A stretch of 64,000 nucleotides of DNA from Ochromonas danica (GCA_015146655.1 VKHL01000116.1:26774-90773), one strand, 5' to 3'; counted from the first letter of the stretch, positions 1-11,294 are shown. Numbers and translations are program-made. The notes: generated by a model from the sequence alone, not told the origin.

Positions 1-69
1 ACAGTACCCGCATTAGACATGGCATGGACTATCAGGTTAGACTATTTACATGAGGTATGGCAAGATGGA

Positions 70-757
70 CTATGAGGTTTCGTCTTGCTGGGTGAAGCCA
101 ACGGTCACGGCGGGGGCAGAGGAGGCGATCGGCAGAGAGAAGGAGACCTTGTCGCGGCTGTCTGGCAAGAGGGACGGCACAGACCACGAGGACTCCGCCG
201 CCGCCGCCGCCTTCTTGGCCTGGACCGCCTCAGCTTCCTCTTCCTGCCCATCGGCTGCTGCTGCTGCGATCATCTCCAAGTCGCCGTAGGCCTCGGCGGC
301 GGGTTGATAGCTGTGCGCCCGCTGGACCAATGCGGCCTTGGGATAGCGCAGAAGCACTGCGGAAGGGTCCGCAAAGTCAGTGAGGCTGCGCTTGTTGATG
401 GCAGTGCGCACGTCGTTGAGCACCTGGTCGCGATGGTCCAGCCCGGCGAGGCGGCCGTCGCTCAGGCGCTGCGCGAGGGTGACGTCCTTGGCCTGGATGT
501 CATGCTGTCTGCCTGCATGCACGGCGTAGTCCTGGGCGTCACAGAGAAGCTCAGCGGCCAAGCCTGCCATCAGTCAGTCAGTCAGTCAGTCAGTCAGTCA
601 GTCAGTGTATCAGAGGGTATCAGAGGGTATCACAGAGAGACTCACGGCGTGCGAAGTCATTCAGGGCTGCAGGAACATTCGCTTCAAAGTCTTCAATCCC
701 CATGGAATGAAGGATTTGTATCATTGCCTGCTCGTCAGAGGAAAACTTCTTCGCCAT
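70..757 (-). CDS. TAF9: TFIID subunit TAF9 (histone-fold)
   Basis: Two exons, 757-646 and 563-70, giving 201 aa. The junction is donor GTGAGT and acceptor GGCAG, and the phase closes as Arg. Residues about 5-72 form a TAF9-type histone fold (start MAKKFSSDEQAM, then ILHSMGIEDFE, and DAQDYAVHAGRQ with DIQAKDV after the junction). In the family this fold pairs with TAF6 inside TFIID and SAGA for RNA polymerase II initiation in the nucleus. The C-terminal part is Ala/Glu-rich and low in complexity. The intron consists largely of a CAGT microsatellite. The ATG at 757 is chosen because it opens the histone fold; it lies 69 bp from the divergent DUF455 gene. The family call is firm; the separate exon 1 is inferred. 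Confidence 0.85.
571..606. repeat. (CAGT)9 microsatellite in TAF9 intron
   Basis: Nine perfect CAGT tetramers lie immediately beside the TAF9 intron acceptor, followed by a short imperfect repeat of CAGAGGGTAT (about 610-632). The same tetramer is repeated at 40595-40631. Confidence 0.95.
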
Positions 758-826
758 CGCACAGACTTCTTCCACTTTCCCTCTGCACTTGTCATCTATT
801 ATTGTCTTGCGTGTGCTAAAATCTAG
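758..826. promoter_or_regulatory. Probable bidirectional promoter TAF9/DUF455
   Basis: These 69 bp separate two divergent start codons. No TATA box or known motif is evident, and the promoter role is inferred from position only. Confidence 0.4.
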
Positions 827-1804
827 ATGGCCAGACTTCCTTCCAGATCTCCAAAAGAGGGAAGTGTGGGATTGATGAGTGAGTGGGTCATGGAGGCTGC
901 TGCCAACCCTTTGCTGTCACTAACTCCCACCTCTCGCTTCTCTGTCTACTCTGTGAAGACACTGAAGGAGGCGGCACTGGATGTGTTGTGCTGTGAGGAC
1001 GTCTTCGAGAAGGCCAGGCGCACGCACTTATTCGCCGACGCCTGGCAGCGAAATGCGCTGCAACTTGTCGCGCTCCCTGAGCAAGACGGACATCTCGCCT
1101 GCCCCGCCAAACCAGGCCGACCTGTCTTCCTTGCACCTTCCGAAACTGTCCCGCCTGGCTGGACGCGGTCCACGAAGGCGATGATGAAGCACAACACTAT
1201 GGAGTTCACGCTGCACAACATCGCCAACGCCGAGTCCTACGCGGTGGACCTCTTCTGGGACATCACTGTGCGCTTCCTGGATACTGGATATCTCATGCCT
1301 CGCGAGTTCTTCGATGACATGGTCTTCATCGCGCGGCAGGAGGCCGACCACTTCCTCTCCTGGCAGCAAAGGCTGGCGGACGGCTGGGGCGTGCCCTTTG
1401 GCAGCTTCCCTTCCAATGACACCTTGTGGACCTATGCCATGGACACCTCATCCAGCCTGCTCGAGCGCATCGCCGTCATTACTCTAACGCACGAGGCCAA
1501 AGGGCTGGACTCCTACCTCAAGCTACACGAGAAGCTCACGAAGCTTGGCGACCACACCAGCTTGGCCATCTTGGAAAACAACATCCAGGATGAGATTGGC
1601 CACGTGGCCAGCGGCGTGAAGTGGTTCTCTCGCCTGTGTCGCGAGGCTGGCCTGCAGGAGCGCGAAGAGTTTCGGCGCATCTACCGCAAGCATTTCAAGG
1701 GACCACTGCGGCCACCCTTCAACAAGGCTTTCCGAGACCAGGCTGGATTGACGGAGGATTGGTACTGCGACCTCGTGGAGGGCGTCTACGACGGGTCACA
1801 ATGA
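827..1804 (+). CDS. DUF455 ferritin-like diiron family protein
   Basis: Single exon, 325 aa. The C-terminal 200 residues match the DUF455 family, a ferritin-like four-helix fold related to the MiaE group. Candidate metal ligands, in order, are Glu in NTMEFTLH (about residue 126), EADHF (about 172), EAKGLD (about 222) and EIGHVASG (about 255). The pattern MPREFFDDM before the second ligand is typical of the family. The biochemical role of DUF455 is not established; a diiron oxidase or hydroxylase is inferred from the fold. The ATG at 827 is the first in frame; Met17 (MSEWVME) is an alternative. Its neighbour on the left is divergent and the P450 on the right is convergent. Confidence 0.8.
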   Translation: MARLPSRSPKEGSVGLMSEWVMEAAANPLLSLTPTSRFSVYSVKTLKEAALDVLCCEDVFEKARRTHLFADAWQRNALQLVALPEQDGHLACPAKPGRPVFLAPSETVPPGWTRSTKAMMKHNTMEFTLHNIANAESYAVDLFWDITVRFLDTGYLMPREFFDDMVFIARQEADHFLSWQQRLADGWGVPFGSFPSNDTLWTYAMDTSSSLLERIAVITLTHEAKGLDSYLKLHEKLTKLGDHTSLAILENNIQDEIGHVASGVKWFSRLCREAGLQEREEFRRIYRKHFKGPLRPPFNKAFRDQAGLTEDWYCDLVEGVYDGSQ

Positions 1805-1918
1805 GAAGTCAACTGACCACCCGATAGATACGATAGAGCACTAGGATTAGAGAGATTAGCAGAAGGTTGATATAGCTGCTATAGATTAGCTGTAAAGGAA
1901 GTGGTGACAACGACTGGT

Positions 1919-3542
1919 CTACAGCCTGTGCCTCACGTTGACGAGAAGGTCTCGAGCGGGCGGGAAGACTCCCAGCCCAGCTCTGCTTGCCAAGACCCCG
2001 GGCGATGGCAGATCTGGTTCAACGAGTGAGAGATCGAGATGTCCGAGGATGTAGGCAAGGAGACATTTGAGCTCGTTGCGGGCGAATCGCCTCCCCGGGC
2101 AGTGCGAGAGGCCCGCCCCGAAGGCCAGAAAGACGGAGGAGCTGGGAACCTCCCTGCCCGCCTTGAATAAGGGAACCTTGCCTTGCGCGGCTTGTACTCG
2201 ATCCTGCAGAGAGTAGTCTTGGGAGGTGGAGGGATTGACTTCAGGCAGCAGCCAGCGCTCTGGACGAAAGCTCTTGGCCTGCGGGTAGATCTCTTCATCT
2301 CTATGCAGCACTGGAGGGCAGAGAGCGATCCGATCTCCCTTGCGAAAATGATATGTTTTACCAGAGTCCAATGTGATGGCACAGGCTCGATTACACGCTC
2401 TCATGATGAGAGAGCCTGAGGACAGGCGCAGCGCCTCGGTGATGCAGGCGTCGAGGTAGACCATCTGACTCAGCTCTTCATACGACAGATTCACATCATT
2501 TAAGAAGCGCTCTTTAATGTCTGGAATCACACGGTCTATCTCCTCCATCACCTTTCGCCGTGACTCAGGGTGAGTGAGGAGGTAGTAGACCAGCCAGAAG
2601 GTGCCGGGCATTGTGTTGCCAACTGATGCCCACAGAATGGCCAGCTGCACTCTGGACGCATCGCCCTTTATCAGCTTCCCTTCCTTCTCGAGAGAAGAGA
2701 AGTACTCCCAGCGCTTTTCCATGAGCTCGGAGATGTTCTGCGTGTAAGTGGAGCAGGCGCGCGCTAATGTCTCTCTATGCCTCTCGAAGTCTGCGAAACA
2801 GAAGGACGGTACGCCAGCCAGAAGCAGGGGGAGAGGATTATCGAATGAATTGAAGGCATCGAAGAGAGTGGGGTCTTGGCTTGCCTCCTCGTTGAGCACA
2901 GCAGCGAGTGAAGCGCGGAAGATAAATCTGCCCATGCAGTCGCAGAGGCTGTGCACGCCATCGCGCAGCCCGCGCAAACCATTGCGCAACTCTTGTTGCA
3001 TCCTCTCAGTGAGTGGCTTGAGGCTCTTATCGCTTTGAATTAACCGCCCACACTGTGTGAGGGAGGAGGGAGGTGGTGATGGAGGGGTGCGAGCAAAAGG
3101 CTCACCTGAGGAGGTACTGCACGTACCACTTCCTCATGAGGTCCTCATCGAAGCCGTGGTGATCCGTAGTGTGCTTACTCACGCCAAAGAAGTTGTTGAG
3201 CACTTGGTGGTGGAAGACCTCCTGGCTGTAGTCTGCCGTCATCTTGAAAACCACTGGCGCGGAGAAGGCGTCCATCACGAAAAACATGCGCTGGCCTGCC
3301 ACCACAACGCCCACGACCTCCTCGCCACTCTCACTCAATTCGAGCATCCACTCCACGGGACGTTCACCCAGTTCTCGGGCATAACCAAGCAATGGCAGCC
3401 AGGACCAGCGCATGGGAGCCTCGCCAGGCAGAGAGACATGCAAGTAAAGATGATAACCTACCACTGCCGCCCCGCCGATGCACACAAGGACGACAGCACC
3501 GAGCAGAGCAGGTGACAAGCTGGATAGACAGTCCAAGACCAT
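1919..3542 (-). CDS. Cytochrome P450, CYP7/CYP8-like
   Basis: Two exons, 3542-3106 and 3032-1919, giving 516 aa, normal for a microsomal P450. An N-terminal membrane helix (about residues 10-30) precedes a Pro-containing hinge. The K-helix ExxR is EALR (about 345-348), the PERW motif is at about 403-406, and the haem loop FGAGLSHCPGRRFA carries the haem-ligand Cys at about 457. The I-helix reads WASVGNTMPGTFW (about 280-292), which resembles CYP7/CYP8/CYP39 rather than the usual AGxDT oxygen-activation motif. Steroid or oxylipin chemistry is therefore possible, but the substrate is unknown. The protein probably sits on the ER membrane facing the cytosol. An AAGTTAACTT palindrome lies about 100 bp upstream. 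Confidence 0.85.
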
Positions 3543-4170
3543 GGCTAGGAGAATGGTTTCAATTGTGTTGAAATGCTCTCATAAACAAGTATTATTGCGA
3601 GGGAATGCTCACTAGAGGAGCTCAGCGCTGTGTCAACTTTAAGTTAACTTCTCCACTTCCACTTCCACTTCCACTTCATCAATTGAAGTGGCTTCAATAA
3701 ATCAGCGCAACGACAAATGGCGTTACTCTTTAAGTTAAAGTTTCCTATTCATAAGTACATCTGGGTTAGTTGAAAGATGTTTGGGTGTTATCAGATGGAA
3801 AGCAGACGTGATCCTGAGAATCATTTCAGTTTCCATCACACTCCGCTGCATTTGAACTCAGTCTTATTCATTTCTTTATTTTATTTGCTAGTCAGAATGT
3901 TGTTTGGCTCGAACATATGATGGATGAGTGGTTTGTGCTGTTGCCGTTGTTGTTGCAGTGGGCTGGTGTGTGCGTGGATTTGTGAGGGTTGCGCGGTAAG
4001 GGAGGTTTAACTTCACAGCGGAACAGCGAAAACTCAACGCCGCTGCAACGAAACAGTGCGCCAAACAAAACAAAACTTGTCCTTCCCACCATTGACGAGA
4101 AGTTGCTTCTTCTGGGGCCGTTGTATTGATTGTTCTGCGTAATTGGGTCATCTGCAGCTCTGGACTAGCT
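3543..4170. other. Intergenic, divergent P450/EF-hand promoters
   Basis: There is no coding potential. The region holds a CCACTT hexamer run (about 3653-3676), two AAGTTAA motifs (3641-3650 and 3732-3740) and one GTTTAACTTC (4005-4014), all in the shared upstream region of two divergent genes. A role in transcription is only inferred from their recurrence at other gene starts in this window. Confidence 0.5.
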
Positions 4171-5767
4171 ATGGGTGTTTGCCATTCAGATGTTGACGAG
4201 CAGTTGTTGAATAAGTTCCAGCCATTATTCGACGCCTTGCAGTTGCGTCGGTCGGAAGTGCGTCGACTCTACCGTCTCTTTGCCAAAGTCGACGTTGATC
4301 ATAGCGGAAGTATCAGTTTGAGAGAGCTTATGAACCACCTCGAGATGGGAGCAACTGTGTTTCGAGATCGCGTTTTCTCTATTTTCGACGAGGACTCCTC
4401 TGGTCAGATCGATTTCCGAGAGTTTGTCTTGTCTCTGTGGAACTACTGCACATTGAGCAAAGCGACACTTGATCTCTTTGCATTCGATCTCTATGACACG
4501 GACAACAACGGAGAACTGTCTTCTGACGAGGTCAAGGAGATGTTACACGACCTCTACGGCAATGAGGTGGCTACCCATCCTGCCGCGAAAGTGTGAGCGT
4601 ATTCCTTGTCGAAAATCTCCTTATCTCACGGACCTATTATGTTTTAGAGTGGCGATGGAGTTGAGGCAGTTGGAATTGAAAGTACTTGATATCGCGAAGT
4701 TTCAGGCTTTTGCCTACAATCATCCCTCTCTGCTCTTCCCGGCTTTCCAGTTGCAACATGCTCTGCGTCAGGTCAGATCACCTAAGGGTGTAGATAGTTG
4801 AGCTCCTTTATTGCGGTCTGGCTAACTTTCGAGGTCTGCCCGTTGATTCTTCATAGAAAATTCTTGGAGTGCGTTTCTGGGAACGTGCCTCGGAGCGTCG
4901 TATTCGCTTGACTGACGGTCGCTTCCTGCCCATTGAGCAATTCATGGAGCTGGTAAGATCTTGCCTTTTTGACGTTTTGGCTGAGCACCCTTGACGTTTT
5001 TCCTTGGTTTATCTATGCAGAATGTGAACAATTCGCTTTTCGCGGCTACTTTTGGTCAAATAAGCGCTCGACGCGTTGATGAAAATGCTCGCTTTGTACT
5101 GGCAAATACTGGCACTTTGGCCTACAGACGATCGAGCAGTATGGAGGAAAATCCTGGCAAAGAAGCTCCTTCTTCAAAGAGTGTTGGCACCTTGACTTCT
5201 CAAGTGCAGACTACGCCCTACGGCTCTCCGATCAAACCAGTTGTCGCACTCACTTCTGATCAGACACTTTCCTCCTCACCTAACAAAGACGTCATGTTTG
5301 GCGTCAAGAGAAGCAGTCAGAAGGAAAACAAAGAAGAGAAAAACCGCCAGGCCCTTGACAGGGTCTTCCAAAACTTGATGAAGGACCAGACGAATGTGCC
5401 GCTGCACGCTACCTCGTCAGACTCAGCAGGTCACGCAGATGGTAAACCACTCCCGACCAAGGGCTCTTTTGCTCTGGAGCACCGTCCCGTCCATCGAAAT
5501 TCGATAAAGCCTCGTCCTCCTGATGTTGGAGCAGACTCCGATGTGGTGGATTTGAAGGAAAAGAAGAGACTCGAGCGTCTAAGAAGACATACAGTGGATA
5601 GTACTGCGAATCTAATCTCAAAAAAAGGCGAGGAGCTGCGCAAAGCACCCAGAAAAGATCTTCGACAGCAGTTTCAAAACGCGCTGGCTCGTAAAGCTGC
5701 AGAAACTGCTTTGGTGGTTGACCTGGCAGTTGACGATCGCTATGGCCGACGCCCAACTCTTCCTTGA
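4171..5767 (+). CDS. Myristoylatable EF-hand protein, paralogue A
   Basis: Four exons, 4171-4592, 4648-4771, 4857-4952 and 5021-5767, give 462 aa. It starts MGVCHSD, a good N-myristoylation signal with a nearby Cys for palmitoylation, so membrane attachment is likely; this is why the second in-frame ATG was chosen. Three EF-hand loops are visible: DVDHSGSISLRE, DEDSSGQIDFRE and DTDNNGELSSDE. A conserved middle domain (FQAFAYNHPSLLFPAFQLQ, then RFWERASERRIRL) is shared with the gene at 24446-25951. The tail is Ser/Lys-rich and disordered, with basophilic-kinase-like sites (RRSSS, RRHT). It is a calcium sensor of a family I cannot name; calcineurin-B-like is the nearest general description. Confidence 0.8.
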
Positions 5768-6500
5768 TGCCTTCTTGTTTTCTCTTGTACCGGTCCGTTG
5801 ATGTGCTCTTTTATTTTATTTTGGCTTTTCCTGCGCATGCAGGCAACGAACAACCAAAACCTCATACTCCCAATTCAAATGGTCTGATTACCTTTTGTTT
5901 TCTGATGTTGTGGTTTTATGCTTATGAGCTGACTTGTGAACTGTTTGTCCAACTATTTTGACTCATCCGATCTTGAAGCAATATCAACTATCTTCCACTA
6001 TAATGTATAACCATCAGCACTCCTCGTGGTATGCTTTATTCTGAGGGAAATAGCATTGCTACTTTGTAAACTCCTCAAGCACATTAATCATCTTCTGACT
6101 CCATTTTCATGCTAACAATATCATGTAAAAGTTTTACATATCAAACCAACAGCTGTGATATCGGATCTCCGGATCTCTCCCCTCTCCTCCCACTCACTCT
6201 CTCTCGGATGTTGCGCAGAGGGGGGAGGTGAAGTTAACGTATCGGGAAGTTAAACCCTCCGGGTGTGTGGTCTGGTGCTCTCTACGGCACCAGGCGGAGG
6301 ACCTTCCCTTCCCATTGCTCTGCAAGTCATCGCCTCCCTGTGCCTGCCTTCTTTCAGTGAGCCATCATATCCATATCTTCTCCTCCTCCTTCTCGTAGTA
6401 ATTGCGATCTGTCCTTCCCTATTTGCTCACAGGAATAGAAGCCCATTAAGATTTTTTTTGCTAGGTCATAGATAGAGAGTATCTTTATTTTTGAATCAAC
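5768..6500. other. Intergenic, EF-hand 3' to PP2C promoter
   Basis: AT-rich 3' region followed by pyrimidine-rich sequence. Two copies of AAGTTAA (6231-6237 and 6246-6252) lie about 250 bp before the PP2C start. No gene is seen. Confidence 0.5.
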
Positions 6501-7771
6501 ATGGCATCACCGAAGGGTAAGATCACTTCCCGCCAAATCGCCTCTATTTCCACCTTTCTACCTTGCTAACAAGTGGAATTTCGTATGGCGTAATTTCCCT
6601 CTCCCCAGGACCCACGAAATCTGGACAGGAGGATTTGAAGCAGGCGCGCAGACGCTTGTCGGTCATGTCTGACAATAAATTAGTGGAAGGATTTGATAAT
6701 GTGAATCTGGATGCTGAAGAGGATGTTAGTGGTTTGCTTGTTTGCTCCTCGCCTGCCCTGTGTTCACCTCTGTCTGCCCTCTTCTAGGTGGTCGCCAACA
6801 ACTCCAATGGATTCATCGTCAACTCTTATGGTGGCTATTCGAAGAAAGGATATGCTCCTTACAATCCTAAGAAGAAGAATCAGGATGCCTTGATCATGGC
6901 GGAGGATCCCAAGACTCGATCTTTGCTGTTCTGTGTCATGGATGGCCATGGCGAGGATGGCGACAAAGTCTCTCAGTCGATCAAGTCGAAGTTTGCCAAC
7001 TATCTCTTCAAGCACAAAGACTTCGCTACTGATATTAAGGCGGCGTTGTCGGATGTCATAGCTCGTTGTGAGGCGGAAGTATTACGCGGTGAGGAAATTG
7101 TCTTCTTTGATTGGCGACGACCATTTCTCCTTGTCTGACAAGATGCTTTTGTTTCAATAGAGGCCTCCATAGAGACCGATTTCTCTGGCACAACATTTAC
7201 CTGTGCCATTATCCGTGGAAACAAATGCACTTTATGCAATGTGGGTGATTCTAGAACCTCCCTAGGCTATCGTAATGCTTCTGGTGGAGTTTCAGCGGTG
7301 GCTTTGACTGTCGATCACAAGCCCGACCTTCCTGCTGAGAAAGCGCGTATTGAAGCCAAAGGTGGTCGTGTCTTTGCTGTTGAATATGATGATGGAGTGG
7401 ATGGACCCGCTCGTGTTTGGTTGGGACATATGGATGTGCCTGGCTTGGCCATGTCTCGCTCTCTTGGCGATGCTGTTGCCCATACTGCAGGTGTGTCTTC
7501 TGAACCAGAATTTACGGAGTACGAGTTCAACCAAGGTCGCGAGGACCTCATTCTTGTCATGGCCAGTGATGGATTGTGGGAGTTTATGTCTGACCAAGAA
7601 GTCATGGAGATCGCATTCCAAACCACGGAACCTCGTTTTGCTGTCGATCGTCTGATATCGGAGAGTAATGAGAGATGGATGCGCGAAGAGCAGGTTATTG
7701 ACGATACCACTGTCTGTGTGGCTTTCCTAGGCAACTTCCAAGCTGCCTCGACATCTAGTCCTGGAAAATAG
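6501..7771 (+). CDS. PP2C-family Ser/Thr phosphatase
   Basis: Four exons, 6501-6516, 6609-6724, 6788-7088 and 7161-7771, give 347 aa. The first exon codes only five residues and one base; it was found by phase and by ATGGCATCACC followed by GTAAGA. PP2C (PPM) motifs are in order: NQDALIM, the metal-binding VMDGHGEDGD (about 93-102), SGTTFTCAI, NVGDSR, LAMSRSLGD and ASDGLWEFM. The Asp residues that hold the Mn/Mg centre are present, so the enzyme should be active. The short N-terminus has no targeting signal or membrane helix, which suggests a cytosolic or nuclear enzyme. The substrate is unknown. Confidence 0.9.
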
Positions 7772-8191
7772 AGAATGGGACCTGCACCCTAACGAAGACT
7801 GTGTGTTGTTTCTATATACATACCTTATACATAGTATACTGTTGTCTGACACACAGACCACTTGCAGCCGACCGCTCCTACTCACCTCTCTCTGCACTAG
7901 ATTGTACAGTTTAATGTGGCCACCTCCCTCTTATTACTTCTTCTGTTTTGCCTCTTTTCCGTTGTTCAGAGCCTCTAGTTGATCATGATGATCAACTAAG
8001 CGCTGTGCATCCGGAGGGGTGAACAAGACGGTTGGTTGTTTAGCCAGCAATAGAACCAGAACGCCCACGAAACTGCTTTTGATGCTGTGAAAAACGCGTA
8101 TCCTTTCAGTCTTGGTTGAGGTTCCCTTAGTCGCGGAATTGTTTGCTCCTGATCCCTCTCATTGCCTCTAACCACTTGCCAACAACTGCCA
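7772..8191. other. Intergenic with short perfect hairpin
   Basis: This is the 3' region of PP2C and the promoter of glycerol kinase. At 7977-7997 AGTTGATCAT and ATGATCAACT form a 10-bp stem around a single base. No gene is seen. Confidence 0.5.
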
Positions 8192-10042
8192 ATGGCCACG
8201 GCATGTATCGCTGCCATCGACCAGGGCACTTCCTCCTCGCGTGTCCTTCTCGTCGCCTCCTCTGGCCGAGTCATTAGTTCCCATCAGCTCGAACACACAC
8301 AGCACTACCCTACGCCAGGCCAGGTCGAACACGACCCTCTAGAGATATGGAAAAACGTTAAGATTTGTCTTTCTGAAGCGATTCGCAAGACTCCTATTGA
8401 AGTGGAGGTAGTGGCGATCGGCATCACCAATCAGCGCGAGACCACCATCGTCTGGGACAAGGAGACAGGCTGTCCTTACCACCACGCCATTGTCTGGAAC
8501 GACACGCGCACTGCGAAAATATGTGAGCAGTTGGTTGACCGCTTTGGCAACAAGGATCACTTCCGTGGCAGGACAGGCCTGCCCATCGCCTCCTACTTCT
8601 CTGCCAGCAAGATCCTCTACTTGCTGGACAGCATCCCCGAGCTGCGCAAAGATGCCGAGGAAGGAAAGGCTCTCTTTGGTACGATGGACTCCTGGCTGCT
8701 TTGGAAGTTGACGAATGGTCAGGTACACGCCACGGATGTATCCAACGCTTCGCGCACCATGCTAATGAATCTGCAGACCCTCTCCTGGGATGAATCCATC
8801 TTGCAAGAGCTGAAGATCCCTCGTCTCATGCTTCCCAAAATCAGCCCTTCTGCTTATGCTTTTGGTCTGGTTGATGCTTCTCGAGATGCGCGTCTTGCTG
8901 ATCACGATGTCGATCCTCTTCTGGTGGAGCGATTTTCAAATCTCCACGGAGTTCCTCTTAGTGGAGTCATAGGAGACCAGAATGCCGCTCTATTTGGGCA
9001 AGCTTGCTTCCACAAGGGTGATGCTAAAGTAACTTACGGCACCGGAGCTTTCTTATTGATGAACACTGGACAAGATCTGGTTCCCAGTAACCATGGCCTG
9101 CTCACAACTGTTGCTTACCAACTCTCAGCAATCAACGATCCTCGAAACTTTGATAACCATCCCGCTGACGCGGTGGAAGCTCGTTCTATGGCTGGAGAAC
9201 CTGTATATGCGCTCGAAGGAAGTGTGGCCTATAGTGGTAGCGTCATCCAATGGCTTCGAGACAATCTTCAGATCATCAAGTCGGCCTCCGAGACCGAAGG
9301 CATTGCTAGCTCTGTTCCTGACAATGGAGGAGTTTACTTTGTTCCAGCTTTCTCTGGCTTGTATGCTCCTTATTGGCGAGAAGATGCACGTGGCATCATT
9401 ACTGGATTGACTGCCTATCACACTCGTGCCCATCTTGTGCGTGCTGCTCTCGAGGCCTCAGCTTTCCAAACTATTGAGATCCTCAAAGCAATGCAGGCTG
9501 ATGCGCCGGGACTAACCACAAAGCTGCTTCGTGTGGATGGAGGATTGACTGCAAACAGTCTAATTATGCAGTTTCAAAGCGATCTATTAGATGTTCCATT
9601 GCTCAAGCCGAAAGTTGCTGAGACAACTGCGATGGGCGCCGCGTTTATGGCTGGACTTGGCGTGGGCCTTTGGAAGAACTTGGATGAAGTCAGAGCTTGC
9701 TGGCATTTGGACCAAGAATGGAGACCAAAGATAAAGGAAGCCCAGCGTGCTCGTTTGGTCTACGGATGGCAGAAAGCACTGGCGCGATCGATGAATTGGC
9801 GAGATAATGCTCAATTTGATGCCCTTGGTGCTATGATTACTACCGATCCTCACTATATGGAAGATCCTTTTGTAGCCCGCGCTTTCTCTCATCGAACTCG
9901 CCCACTTGCGGCTGCTGGCGAGGAGACGAAGCCTAAACTTGGAAGCAAGATTGCGTCGAAGTCTCGAGGGGGTATTTTGCGCACGGCAGTGACTCTCTCT
10001 ATGGGTGTCGTGCTGGGCTATGCTCTGCCTCAACTCTTCTAA
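8192..10042 (+). CDS. GK: Glycerol kinase with C-terminal membrane anchor
   Basis: Single exon, 616 aa from the ATG at 8192; the codons just upstream in frame lack an ATG. FGGY carbohydrate-kinase fold with the N-terminal phosphate loop AAIDQGTSSSR (about 6-16), the substrate region GITNQRETT and WNDTRT, and the ATP-domain motifs GDQNAALFGQ and TYGTGAF. It phosphorylates glycerol to glycerol-3-phosphate with ATP, feeding lipid synthesis or glycolysis. It is about 110 residues longer than bacterial GlpK. The extra C-terminus ends in a hydrophobic helix of about 20 residues (TAVTLSMGVVLGYALPQLF), which would make it a tail-anchored protein, as in vertebrate mitochondrial glycerol kinase. The target membrane is inferred. 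Confidence 0.93.
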   Translation: MATACIAAIDQGTSSSRVLLVASSGRVISSHQLEHTQHYPTPGQVEHDPLEIWKNVKICLSEAIRKTPIEVEVVAIGITNQRETTIVWDKETGCPYHHAIVWNDTRTAKICEQLVDRFGNKDHFRGRTGLPIASYFSASKILYLLDSIPELRKDAEEGKALFGTMDSWLLWKLTNGQVHATDVSNASRTMLMNLQTLSWDESILQELKIPRLMLPKISPSAYAFGLVDASRDARLADHDVDPLLVERFSNLHGVPLSGVIGDQNAALFGQACFHKGDAKVTYGTGAFLLMNTGQDLVPSNHGLLTTVAYQLSAINDPRNFDNHPADAVEARSMAGEPVYALEGSVAYSGSVIQWLRDNLQIIKSASETEGIASSVPDNGGVYFVPAFSGLYAPYWREDARGIITGLTAYHTRAHLVRAALEASAFQTIEILKAMQADAPGLTTKLLRVDGGLTANSLIMQFQSDLLDVPLLKPKVAETTAMGAAFMAGLGVGLWKNLDEVRACWHLDQEWRPKIKEAQRARLVYGWQKALARSMNWRDNAQFDALGAMITTDPHYMEDPFVARAFSHRTRPLAAAGEETKPKLGSKIASKSRGGILRTAVTLSMGVVLGYALPQLF

Positions 10043-10290
10043 GTTTGTTCATTTCTCTCAATTCATAATAGAATCTCTGATATGCGAACCGCTGTTGCCT
10101 TGATTCACCATTGCTATCGTTGCTTTACATGTAGTGCAGTATATGTACAACACATGCCCTGCTAAATTCACTCTTTGTGTACAGAAACGTGTGGAATGCG
10201 GAAAACGCGTTTCTCTCTCTTTGCTGCCTTGGGTTGCTCGGCTTGTTGCTGGCGTCGCGAAGAAAGAAACAGCGCAGCTAACTAGTCGCT

Positions 10291-11294
10291 ATGAAGTCCC
10301 AAATTGCACACTTGCTCTTCCTTCTGGCCTTCGTGTCTTCAGTACATAGCTGGCTCTACACGGGCCCTACCATGAGGTGAGGGACTTCTTCCGAGGGCAT
10401 TTTGCTCCCCCCAGACTTGCACTCGCTCAAAGCAAAATTTCACTGTGATCAGGTCGATCAGCAATCGAGTGGTGATGGCTCCTCCCAATCAGCCTCAACC
10501 TTCCCAGCCGGAGCCCAACCAGCCCCCGAAGCGCGACCCCACGCCCCTCAGCATCCCCACAGTGGGCACAGGCAAAGACCAGGTCTGCCCCCCCCCCTCA
10601 TCCACCCCCCCCTCTTCTCACATATGATCCCCCTTTTCTCGAGTAGTACGATGTCATTTCTCGTCTGCTGAAGGACCGCATCCTGATGCTGGGCTCGGAG
10701 GTGAACGACGACGTGGCCAACGTGATGGTCTCTCAGATGCTCTACCTTGCCTCCGCTGATCCCGAGGCAGACATCACCATCTACATCAATAGCCCTGGAG
10801 GCTCTGTGCAGGCTGGTCTGGCGATTTTCGACACCATGCAGTACATCCCTTGTGATGTCCGCACTGTCTGCTATGGCATGGCCGCTTCCATGGGCGCTTT
10901 CCTCCTCGCTGCGGGCACCCAGGGCAAGCGCAAGTCCTTGCCCAACTCTCGTATCATGATTCATCAGCCTCTTGGTGGAGCGCAGGGTGAAGCGACGGAG
11001 CTGGAGATCACAGCGAAGCTCATGCTGCACACGAAGGAGGTGCTCAACACCTACCTCTCCGCCTTCACTGGCCAGCCAATGGACAAGCTGCGCAGAGACA
11101 CTGATAGAGACTTCTACATGACTCCAGAGGAGGCTTTGGACTATGGTCTGATCGACGAAGTCATCCAGCACAAGCGAGTGCTGCCCCGGCCCTCCATCCC
11201 TTCCCTCAAGGTGCCTCCTCCTCTTAGCATCTACGACATCTCCCAAGTGGCCTCCCGAGAGACTGCCAAGGAGGCCAAGAAGCTTGGAATCTAA
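10291..11294 (+). CDS. clpP: ATP-dependent Clp protease, proteolytic subunit, plastid-type
   Basis: Three exons, 10291-10376, 10453-10582 and 10647-11294, give 287 aa. Exon 1 codes a signal peptide ([20 protein letters not shown]) and exon 2 a Pro/Gln-rich spacer, together resembling a bipartite presequence for a complex plastid, although the residue after the predicted cleavage is Trp rather than Phe. Exon 3 is the full ClpP domain with the catalytic triad at the canonical spacing: Ser153 in GMAASMGA, His178 in IMIHQPLGG and Asp227 in DTDRDFYM. It forms the barrel protease with a ClpC-type unfoldase. The second intron is 64 bp with a C-run. Plastid rather than mitochondrial location is inferred from the leader. 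Confidence 0.92.
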
